Assembly (NCBI GenBank): GCA_020284085.1
Contig: JACEVL010000519.1
Location: 980,001 to 1,044,000 of the forward strand
From: Aporrectodea caliginosa
Taxonomy: Eukaryota; Annelida; Clitellata; Crassiclitellata; Lumbricidae
Direction: 5' to 3'
DNA length: 64,000 nucleotides
The position numbers and the translations under genes are program-made. A model generated the notes under the pieces. That model was not told the DNA's origin and did no database searches. It was given only the letters and a program-made list of their open reading frames with translations. Positions 21,001 to 29,957 of the stretch are shown piece by piece. Position 1 is the stretch's first letter. The number at the start of each line of letters is the position of its first letter.

Positions 21001-22851
21001 TAAACCACTGGTAGTAGACATCAAAAACTAATTATTAGACAATTAGTAGACAATTAGTAGACATCATAAACCATTGGTAGTAGACAATTAGTAGACATGA
21101 AAGATTTACCAAACATCAAAAACTAATTATTAGACAATTAGTGGTCAATCGGGCAAAGAGTAGGCATAAAGAATTACCAAATTACCAAACATCAAAAACT
21201 AATTAGTAGACAATTAGTAGACAAATGGGAAAAGAGTAGACATGAAAGGGGTCAACTACTATATAAGAGAAATGGTTTATGAAAAATGCATAGTTTAACA
21301 TTTTGATCTACATGTATTTCTATCCACGATGGAATTTTTAAAATCTGATCAAGGAAAAGATAAACTTAGTTTTGAAGGATATATCTATGTTAAGCAGAAG
21401 AATTTAGCAAATGGTGTAGTGTCGTTTGAATGCGAAAAGAGGCGTAACAAGGCAGAATGTAAGGCTAAACTGAAAATTCGTGGAGAAGAGCTGGTAAATT
21501 ATAAACTGTATGATTAATACAAATTACTTGTATATTTAGATAATCAATATATATCAATATGGGGGGTAATTGTCCGGGGGGTTATTGTCCTGGGGGTTAT
21601 TGTCCCGGGGGTGATTGTCCGGGGGGTGATTGTCCGGGGGGTGATTGTCCGGGGGTGATTGTCCTAGAACCGTGCCAAGTGTCACTCGGATTGTAAAAAT
21701 GTGTGTTTATCATTGATAAAGTTTACCTGCAAAGGTTTCTCTTCATGCTGGAGCAGTTGCAAATTGTTTCATGACTTTTTATGAAAACTGTCATATGGAG
21801 TGACTTGATCCTAATCTCAATTTATGGTTTGCAAATTCTCAGCATGAACCAAAGGTTTCAAAACAATAATTAGAGTGGTTCTGGAATGCTAGAGCAAGTT
21901 TCAAGTTTGACTATAGGGCATGAGAGCTTTTGTAACACTCCTGGTTGTTTGACTTTGTGTACACTGCCCATCAGAGTAATTAAACTGTCGTTTATAAGAT
22001 TAAACAAAATATTCAAACATAAGCTTTCTGTATCTTGCCACTCTAAAATCTCTGTATGCCATAAAGTAGCCCAGAAAGTGCTTATCTGAGGATGGGACTT
22101 GTAGTAGGTAGACTGGTCATAGTGAAAAACATGAGCAGCCCACTTGAACCATGAGTGTATATTCCACACTGCTGCAATTAACAGTGTTTTCTTTTAATTC
22201 ACTTTTATCATGTTGATGCATGAGATATTCTTTATAATATCTAGTAAGCCTACACTGAATTTATTCTGTTGTATTTTTTAGCCTATTTGGTTAGCCAGTG
22301 AAGTCAGCCACCAGCTGGAATTACTGGAATGTGGAGGAAATTATGAAACTTCGGTCTACATATACCCACTGTGGCGATCTCTCTTGCATCATTGGTTTAG
22401 GCAGCAAGGTGCCAGCATTTATATATCAACACCATTGCTTGATGTGGAACGGCTGCAGGAACTCATCGACGTTGTCTTAGACTGTCAGTCTTTCGCCACT
22501 CTCCGATCGTTCTATGTCCAGTTCGATTGTGACCCAGACTCCAACACCAATGCAGGTTCGCTGCAGAAGAAGGTTCTGAAGTACTACAGCAAGCAACAGC
22601 AGGCCAGCATTGAGTACAAGGTCTTTCGTAGCATGACTTATCCATTTGCTAAGCTGTTGTCTGCATTTGTGGCTGTTGTCTATGGAGATGTGGCCAAGGT
22701 CTTCATCACATCAGCCAACTATCACAGAAATCATCTGGAGCATAAGGGAGTGGCGCATGCCATTTGCATAGGAATGTCAGAGAAAAATTTCATGGAAAAG
22801 TACATAAAACCCCTTGAAGCATCGCCTGCTTTGTCTACATTATCTACATAA
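18012..22851 (+). CDS. Phospholipase-D-like protein gene with an in-frame stop
   Basis: Three exons join in phase: 18012-18456, 19162-19286 and 22282-22851, 380 codons in all. The C-terminal exon has a PLD-superfamily pattern: a helix with ASIYISTPLLDVERLQEL, then AKLLSAF and VFITSANYHRNHLEHKG, the usual S-A-N stretch after the second HKD site. The HKD-like site reads FAKL, so the catalytic histidine position holds phenylalanine and activity is doubtful. Codon 104 is TAG (18,321-18,323); the frame stays open for 44 more codons to a good GTAAG donor, so the stop interrupts a real exon. It may be a pseudogene, a null allele, a read-through codon or a sequence error. The second intron (2,995 bp) carries two nested transposons. 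The first 100 residues were not recognised. Confidence 0.6.
18700..18910 (-). mobile_element. L2-tailed retroposon fragment
   Basis: Read on the minus strand, the sequence carries the GAGCGCCTCTGAG ... GGCGCTATATAAAT hairpin tail followed by (GAAT)n at about 18,697-18,710. It lies in the first intron of the PLD-like gene. The body upstream of the tail is not a coding frame. Confidence 0.55.
19340..20704 (+). mobile_element. hAT DNA transposon, internally deleted (1,365 bp)
   Basis: The ends are inverted repeats beginning CAGGGGTGCGCAACCT, and the flanks are an exact 8-bp duplication GTCTACTG (19,332-19,339 and 20,705-20,712), the hAT hallmark. A remnant of the transposase C-terminal dimerisation domain is readable inside. 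It sits in the second intron of the PLD-like gene. A second terminal-repeat-like pair (GGGCGTATTTAGAGG at about 20,093 and GGTTACGCCCCTG at about 20,228) suggests a smaller MITE nested in it. Confidence 0.92.
20256..20352 (+). pseudogene. hAT transposase dimerisation-domain remnant
   Basis: Translation from 20,256 gives YVCEADFSPM, then KNKYRTRLLDNLESGIRL and KVS, matching the conserved core of hAT C-terminal domains (Y-x-C-E-x-x-F-S-x-M ... K-x-K-Y-R-x-R-L ... L-E-x-x-x-R-L). The reading frame does not extend to a complete transposase, so the element cannot move on its own. It is similar to the ZBED/SCAND3-like hAT lineage. Confidence 0.8.
20844..21671 (+). mobile_element. Mutator-like element with GGACAAT-array termini (828 bp)
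   Basis: Each end starts with GGTNNNAGGACAATCACCCC and continues as a tandem array of about six 14-15-bp units GGACAATNNCCCCC, in opposite orientation at the two ends (20,850-20,935 and 21,556-21,665). The flanks carry the 8-bp repeat GTGCCAAG (20,836-20,843 and 21,672-21,679). The interior holds repeats of ATTAGTAGACAATTAGTAGAC and one short FLYWCH-type frame. FLYWCH fingers accompany Mutator-like transposases in animals, which is why I place it there. Its closest relative in the window is at 55.76-56.64 kb. Confidence 0.75.
21329..21517 (+). CDS. FLYWCH-type zinc-finger ORF inside the GGACAAT element
   Basis: The 62-residue frame starts at the ATG at 21,329, about 60 bp after a TATATAAG at 21,260-21,267. 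It has the FLYWCH layout: an F-x-G-Y-x-Y start (SFEGYIYVKQKN), then FECEKRR and ECKAKL supplying the two cysteines. The downstream H-x-H pair is absent because the frame stops, so the finger is incomplete. It is the only coding trace in the element and probably the N-terminal stub of a lost transposase. No splice donor was apparent. Confidence 0.6.
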   Translation: MEFLKSDQGKDKLSFEGYIYVKQKNLANGVVSFECEKRRNKAECKAKLKIRGEELVNYKLYD

Positions 22852-24813
22852 TTCAACTTGAGCTCATATCTTTGTGCACTGATTTTGCAGTTTCTTCTGT
22901 GTACAGTATTGCTAAATTAATCTTCATTTCAGTTTTCTTTGCCTGTTTCCACTTATTATTATCCCACATATTATTATTTTTGCTATTTGCCATTTAGAGA
23001 TGAGTGTACTAAAAGTGACTGGGAAACCAAAGCAGTGTGTCATTTAAGTGTTAACAGCCTGTGAATGACTTGTTGCTGCTTTACTCTGTTCTGTTTCATG
23101 GTCATGAAGGCCTGGCCATCCTGGAAAGTTACTCAGCTTCCTCAATACAAATTGTATTCAGTGTACAATTTTAGCTAAAAGGCACTGAGATTTATGGGCT
23201 TTTCTGGAGGCTACGCCAATCACAATTTTAATGAATTACTGCTCTCCTATTACATTAGCTTGCTATTCTAACAACTTCAAAACAGTGTATTATAAGTTTA
23301 ATCCTGCAGGTATGGAGAAAATTTCTAATTATCTGAACAGTGCCCTCATATGCATCAATTTGTGTCTTGCTGCGCTAAATCTTCTTGCCATCTTGTGTGT
23401 CTTCTCTTTCATCGATAGCTGAGTTTCCAATGTAGCAAATACTACACTAGCTGATGAATCATATAACAGTATTATATTTAAGATTTCAACTATTTTCAAG
23501 CACTTTGTTATATTCAGATATATTTATTGCATGGTAACAAGTATTGGTTTTGCTCTACTTCTTACATTATTTACTTACTGTGTTGTAGTTACACATGTTT
23601 TTGTCCAGAAACTTGTTAGCAGTATTATATAGTTATATTTAAGTGACTATAAAACTTATATTATCCACATGTAATTATTCATTTTTATTTAGCATGATTA
23701 TAATTTTTAAACTGTTTTGTGCAACTTGAAACTGACATAATTTATTGCATATACTTGATGATATATTTGCTGCTGACGAGACTGTTCATTTCATGTATGT
23801 TTAACAATCTTCACAGCTTTTGAAGTTGTTCAGATACCAAGGTTATGAACTGTATTTCGGCTTCTTTTACGTTTCAGCCGTTACTACACTAGACTTTAAC
23901 CAGCCTTCACATGTTGCCTTTTCATCTTTCCATTAGGCTTCTCATCAGGTGATTCATGCATAATGCACACACTATATGAATGTTATCATACTGCAATTTT
24001 ATGTTGTTCTTTAAAGGTTTAGCAATATAGTCTGGTGTCATGAATGATTTGTCCATATCTTTTTTCGGGTGTTGATAATTGGCAATCTCTCAGCATAATT
24101 GTTAACTTTGCATTATGAAATGTTTAGATCAACTCTTTTGTTTCTGTTAACATTGAGTGCATAACATTTAGCCTATGACTTGCATAATTCACTTTTTGAT
24201 ACATATAGTTGACAAATCTGTTGGCATAATTGTTAAATTTGCATTATGAGATTTTAATTTACTTACTTTCTTATTTGTTAACATTCATCGTAGCATGTTA
24301 GTTTCATAATCTCATTCCCAGTATGATTCAGTGATTAACATTTAACCTATGACTTGCATAATTAGTTGGTTTTCACTCTTTGATAGTTGACAAATCTGTT
24401 GGCATCATTATGAGATTTTAAATTAAATACTTTTTCTGTCTGTTAATATTCATCATAGCATGTCAGTTTAATAATAATCTCATTCCCAACATGACTGCAC
24501 TATGAACAGGCATGGAAGTGAAGCAGATTAAAAGACAGTGGGAAACTCCAATATAGCAGCAGAATTCACCGTTGACTGGCATGGCAAGCTTCCACAAGTT
24601 AATCTATATCTAGCCTAATTAGTACCAGAATGAAGCCATCCATTGATTACCAAGTCGTCTGTGCCAACTCAGCCCCTCCATTCCTCTAGGATCAGTGTAT
24701 AAGTGAAACATGGAGGTTAAGGTTTGGAGGTTAAGAAAAGCATGTATTGCTGTGGTTGTATTTCCACCTGTTCAGTACTTTGAAGGGTCCCAGTCATTGA
24801 GTACCAGTCCATA
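22852..24813. other. 3' flank of the PLD-like gene; no further gene seen
   Basis: This AT-rich stretch should hold the 3' UTR. A local duplication with a period near 173 bp is visible: the words AACATTTAGCCTATGACTTG and GACAAATCTGTTGGCAT occur at about 24,166/24,210 and again at about 24,339/24,388. Open frames here are short and unsupported. Confidence 0.5.
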
Positions 24814-24972
24814 CAGTGGCGGCACCAGAGGGGCTAGGAGGTGCTTAGCCCCCCTAACTGCGGCTCAGCCTCCCAAAATTGGGAAATCACTGCAAATCAC
24901 AGCGAGGAGGGGACAAAAGGGAAGGTTTTTTGAGCTTTAGCCCCCAAACCTGAAATCCTGGCGCCGCCACTG
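24814..24972 (-). mobile_element. hAT MITE with CAGTGGCGGC termini (159 bp)
   Basis: Terminal repeats read CAGTGGCGGCACCAG and, at the right end, CTGGCGCCGCCACTG. The flanks are an exact 8-bp duplication AGTCCATA (24,806-24,813 and 24,973-24,980). Its two halves match the two ends of the 1.7-kb element at 41,166-42,898 in reverse orientation, so it is a deletion derivative of that family. Confidence 0.92.
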
Positions 24973-24980
24973 AGTCCATA

Positions 24981-26002
24981 TGCACCAACTCGGCCCATCC
25001 ATTCCTATGGGATCTGTATACAAGCACCATCGTAAGTTGGAAGGTTAAGAAAGTTGTTATAGTATGCCATTGGGGAAAGATTGTGCAGACTCTGTAACCA
25101 CAGATCTAAGAAGTATCCATAGAAGAAGTACACAAAATGCTAATGTTGCTTATTACCTTCAGAGTTAATGGTTGTTTTCAATACAGAAAGGAATATACTG
25201 CATGATACCACAAAGTTTATATTACTTTTATTTCTTCATGTTAGAAATTGGAAATATTACATGAATAGTTAATAATTGTACATATTACATTTAATAAAAT
25301 AAACATTAGCTCTGCTTTGGTTGCTTAAAAATGAAAATAACTTCTGTGGTGCTGATATACAATGCGCTAGACACTAACAGTGACCAACTGATCACATCAA
25401 AACCAACCACAGAACCAGATTAATTGTCTCATGAACACTACACTAGTAAGTACCATTATCAGGTCATGAGCTGAAACCAATCTTCAATAATGTCATCATA
25501 ATTATGTCTAGCAGATTTCACAATTATTAAAACAAACCGAAAGTTTACAATCTTTCAAAATGATTAGATTATACACAAAATGATTGTAATTAAAGGAATA
25601 CTCGATGAAAATTTCACACTTTCTTCTTGATTTGTCAAATGCATCAGTATTATATCAAAGTTTGTGACAATCTGCAATAAACTCTTAAAGGTTGGCATCT
25701 GAAAGAATTAACAATACAGCAGCACAGTTTCACTCTTGGAATTTCCTCATGATAATCAGCCAATACAGAACCAAAGAACATGTGGCTGGTTCGCCTGCTT
25801 TGTGAAAATGTTAAATTTTCATTAATGAACAGAAACGCTATTACTGTCCCCTTTCTGGATAAATCTGCTGCTTGGTCAAATTGAATTATGGCATGTTAAA
25901 CAGCCTATATTGTACAAAGAAATAAGAAATATGCACATATAGAATGCTGCAATATCTTTCTGAAGGCAACTGCAAACAGTAGTAGCTTGATTGACGAAAC
26001 GC
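24981..26002 (-). other. Probable 3' UTR and downstream flank of SEC61B
   Basis: The stretch lies downstream of the SEC61B stop on the minus strand. A minus-strand AATAAA is present at about 25,214-25,220. I see no coding exon and no recognisable repeat end. Confidence 0.4.
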
Positions 26003-26134
<132 letters not shown>

Positions 26135-26242
26135 TCATGCTCTGTTCAACAATTTCATTGTCGTGGTTATAAACTACAGGCAACCTGAAGCTCAAAACAG
26201 TGTCTGAGAACATTACACAGATCAGCTCAAAGAGGATAGCAT

Positions 26243-26757
26243 ATGTCACTGGTTATTCAAAATTGGCACTACAATATGCATTACAGTACTGCTCATGTAA
26301 CCAACCTTACACGATTGATTGCTCACCTTCCTAAATACACCCATATATCATCTTTCATGGTCAACCAACTGCATTGGCTTCCACTCTCTGACCGCATTCA
26401 GTTTAAACTCCTTGCTTTGGTCCTCAAATCCATACTGGGACTTGCTCCAAAATACCTCAGGGATGTCATTAGTCCTCCTCTTTCTGCATCTTCTCATCGG
26501 CCTCTCCGATCTCTGGACTGGTCTGACTTCTTTGTCCCACGAGCTAGGACCACGATTGCTCAAACTCAATCCTTTGCCATCATTGGGCCCTCTTTATGGA
26601 ATGCCCTTCCCTTCACTTTGCGTGAGACTTTCCTTTCTGGATCATTGTCTTCATCTCTCTCTCTCCTTAAAACCTATTTCTTCTCTCGGGGTTCTCGCAC
26701 TGGGAGCGCTACTGAATGGCCTCGGCTGTGAGCAACCCTACATAAATTACTAATTAC
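26243..26757 (+). mobile_element. 5'-truncated LINE, reverse-transcriptase C-terminal end
   Basis: An open frame to 26,731 carries the C-terminal region of L2/CR1-type reverse transcriptases: LHWLPLSDRIQFKLL, then LGLAPKYL, VPRAR and GPSLWNALP. It has no polymerase core, so it is dead. After the stop comes a variant L2 tail and short ATTACATTACAT repeats. It lies upstream of the SEC61B last exon, on the opposite strand. Confidence 0.85.
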
Positions 26758-26983
26758 ATTACATAGATGAGAGAAAGCATTTAAACAAACCAACACAATA
26801 TCCATATGTGCCACATCTGAATTACTTAAACTATAACTAAGATAGAATCACACCACAAAATAAAGTTCAGTCAATTATCTTTGCATCATGTACACTATCA
26901 TCCAATAAACCAACACAAACAAGGTAGAGTGTTCCCTTATTCAACCTCAACCAATTACCCTGGTCATCCCAATAATCCCCTAT

Positions 26984-29092
26984 TTAGCAGTCATAACAAG
27001 AGACCAATTTACAATGAGAATGCATTACAATGAGTTTGTGTTCTACAACTGCATTTAGTTTACAAGCCATAACTCCACATTGAATATATAATGCATATAT
27101 TATTATTTTTTGGTAAACACCTGTTTTTCCAGGGTTTCCAGGTCTTAAATTTCTCAAAGTCAAATCTTCTTGTTTACCCGCAGCAGTTCCTACTTTAATG
27201 TCAGATTCCTCTGTCACATCACTGCTTTTTACCTTCGTATTAGAGGTTGGCTTTTCTTTGGGAACCGAACTGTTACATTCGACCGCTCCGTTACTGTTCA
27301 ACAGTTTCATGGCAGTCTCATTTTTTACACAGAGTTCAGTTAATTGCCGACACATCTCAGCTAATGGACTGAAAATGTTCTTCAGCTCAGCAACTGCTGC
27401 ATCTTTTTGTTCACCCACCCCTATGGTAGTCAGGATTTCTTTTTCTGCCTGATACGTTGGGATTTCTAGCGTGTCAGGTAGTATTGCTCTACCTGGTAGA
27501 CTCTTAGTGGTTCCCAGCGAAGCATCATGACCAGAAGCCCAAGCAGAAGTCATTTTTTCGAGTTGCATCATTTTAGCATGAGTTTCACTACCCATTTTAT
27601 CCCTGCTTGCATTTTCCATAGGATAACGGAGGTTACTTGGCGGTCTGAGAGTTTGCAGATTTGTTTCCGGGGTATTATCAAAAGCCATAGATACAGGATC
27701 ATTTCTTCTCTGGTTTAATATGGTTAACCCTTCCTCAGCCCGAGTTCTAGTTATGCCCGGTGGTCGGAATTCCCAAGGGGAAACCACAGGAGTCCCATTG
27801 TTCCGTGCACCCTTACCAGGTATGTTTTGGCCTACCACCCGAGGAGCCGCGGTCACCCTATCTATTCCCCTCTCAGTAATCCTTATCTCATTTAAATCTG
27901 AGGCCCATGGAGTTGTACATCGAACGTCAGCGGTTGCCTCTGACAAGCCATACGATCCCGGTTGATCTCGTTGAACTGGTCCTCGAGTTGCGCCATCAGC
28001 AGGGAAAGGCCTCTCTACTCTATCCTCTATTCTACTACCCTGGGACATTGGATCTACATAACCAGTTCCCTCGGCCATCATTAACCCCTTCCCTGTGGCA
28101 TAGGGAAATGTTGTTCCACCTGAAACAGGAACTACACACACAGGCACAGACAACAATTTATGCAGTTTACCAGGGGAAAGATTAGCCGTCTGAGTCCATG
28201 TCGTCTGTCGGGAGTGTTTTTCTATCTTACGGTTGGACTTTGCTTCAGCATGATCAGTAAACATCCTCAGGTCATTAGGATCGATTTCCTGCATTATTTC
28301 CTCCTCTTCACCATACTTACCAATTCTGTTCTGCTGGTCCATCCTCCTAATCACTTCTTCCTCTTGACCATCCTGGAACATGATCCCTTGACGTTCCTCA
28401 GATTGTTCCCTTCTCCTGTGGCTAGCGTCAACTCCTTTTGCTCCAATTGTGGAACCATATTGTTCCCAGCCCCACTTCCTGGTGCCAAATTGTTCGGTAC
28501 CCCCCTTGGGGGTGACTAAAGGTCGCGTTTCCCCCTTTCCTGTTCCTGCCAATTCCAGGAGAGCAAGAGCTGAACGGATCTCTCCTGCAGGCCGATCGGG
28601 GTACTGTAACGGGCTATGAGCAGGGTTTGCATGCCGTAGCGGATTAGAGGGAGTGAACTGATCTGGCAGACGGGTGACCAACCCGTCTGGAGGCTCGTAT
28701 TCGTGTTGGTACCTTATCTCTTCTGTTCTCCTAAATTTACCAGGGCCGATTTCTTCCTCACCAGAGGGCGTATAAGGCTGACATTCTCTGTCTGCGGTTC
28801 CCGGATTGGGAACTGTCGTTTGGTCCGAACGACCTGGGTTCGAATCCTCCCGTTCATGACCTTTCCTTAAGGTTTCCTCTAAAGCCAATTTTAGAGTGGC
28901 ATTCTGAGATTGTAAATGCAGTACTTGGGCTTGCAACCAAATATTGCAATCCGCTTCCAGGGAGGGATCTACTCCATGTATCCTCTCATCGGGAGGAAGG
29001 GACCCACTCACCTCATCCTCACCTCCTGTTGCACTTACCGACTCAGACATCAGGCAAGTCTCTGGCGTAGCCAATAATTTGTCTTTATTCAT
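26984..29092 (-). CDS. Long ORF of unknown function (702 codons)
   Basis: The frame opens at the ATG at 29,092 and stays open for 702 codons, far longer than chance allows in this DNA. Residues about 50-75 form a short leucine-rich coiled coil (LQAQVLHLQSQNATLKLAL). The middle is polar, rich in E, R, G and P, without any domain I know. A second helical stretch lies near residues 555-615 (MCRQLTELCVKNETAMKLL). The last 50 codons look non-coding; a GTGTTT donor after 27,121 could end an exon near NPGKT. It lies on the same strand as the LTR-linked ORF 866 bp upstream, so it might be a second ORF of that retroelement, but no reverse transcriptase, protease or integrase motif is present. Host exon or gag-like protein are both possible. 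Confidence 0.45.
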   Translation of the reverse strand: MNKDKLLATPETCLMSESVSATGGEDEVSGSLPPDERIHGVDPSLEADCNIWLQAQVLHLQSQNATLKLALEETLRKGHEREDSNPGRSDQTTVPNPGTADRECQPYTPSGEEEIGPGKFRRTEEIRYQHEYEPPDGLVTRLPDQFTPSNPLRHANPAHSPLQYPDRPAGEIRSALALLELAGTGKGETRPLVTPKGGTEQFGTRKWGWEQYGSTIGAKGVDASHRRREQSEERQGIMFQDGQEEEVIRRMDQQNRIGKYGEEEEIMQEIDPNDLRMFTDHAEAKSNRKIEKHSRQTTWTQTANLSPGKLHKLLSVPVCVVPVSGGTTFPYATGKGLMMAEGTGYVDPMSQGSRIEDRVERPFPADGATRGPVQRDQPGSYGLSEATADVRCTTPWASDLNEIRITERGIDRVTAAPRVVGQNIPGKGARNNGTPVVSPWEFRPPGITRTRAEEGLTILNQRRNDPVSMAFDNTPETNLQTLRPPSNLRYPMENASRDKMGSETHAKMMQLEKMTSAWASGHDASLGTTKSLPGRAILPDTLEIPTYQAEKEILTTIGVGEQKDAAVAELKNIFSPLAEMCRQLTELCVKNETAMKLLNSNGAVECNSSVPKEKPTSNTKVKSSDVTEESDIKVGTAAGKQEDLTLRNLRPGNPGKTGVYQKIIIYALYIQCGVMACKLNAVVEHKLIVMHSHCKLVSCYDC

Positions 29093-29957
29093 TTACAAAT
29101 TATCGTTGTAACATAAAATGAATATTCCTTTACAGACAGGAATTTCTCGACATTAACATTTCTATTTGAATTACAGTCGTTTTAGATTAAAAGAATTATC
29201 TGCAGTACAATGTCTTGTTGTTTGCATTAATTAAACAAATTACGCCTGTTCTGAGCGTTTTAACAGAATTAAGACAAAGCAGTTTAAGATATGAAACTAA
29301 ATAACTCTATTGGTTAGACAAATTCCTTAAGATAACTTTCCCCATTAAACCAGAGCTATCCGAAGGGATGGGGTTCCTAACAACCACGGTGTCGGATTCA
29401 ATCCCTAACGTTGAGACCTCTCAAGGCCACCCCTTGGACTGTCACTGTCAGATTAACGGCAAAATGGCGCTTATACAATCTTCGTTTTACCAGCCGTTCC
29501 TGTGCGACTTTCCTTCATAAACGCAGTCACCCGATCCTAGGTTCTAAGAGGACAAACCCTTTACGGTTTTTACTTCAAACCTCACCCTAAATGTGACTTT
29601 TAATTGCATTAATCATGAAAGATAAAACCGACAAAAAGTCCGCCAACAGGAACTCGAAAACCAGAAGATACAATGACAAAGAGCAAAAAGCATTAGAGCT
29701 AGCCTTAATTCAGCCCTCTAGTGGTTGACTGCAGATCAACTGACTAGCGCTATATAAGCCCGCTTAAGCCCATGCTCTTAACTTAGAGTTTCCTGAGCAG
29801 AAACTCTACAGTAGCGCTGTGCTTGTTCGACCGTCGGCTGGGTTCCATCCGTGGCTCGGGTGGTTCCATGGGCGGGAGGTGGTGCGGTGGCATCGTCCTC
29901 TCCGTAGATATCTCTGGTCGGTCGAGGTACACTTGGCTGCTAGACCTCCGCGGGTCA
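29093..29957. other. Spacer between the two long minus-strand ORFs
   Basis: No coding frame is supported. A TATATAAG at 29,752 on the plus strand is followed by an 8-bp hairpin (AGAGTTTC ... GAAACTCT, about 29,786-29,808). Plus-strand open frames overlapping 29,819-30,229 are shadows of the minus-strand ORF. Confidence 0.4.
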
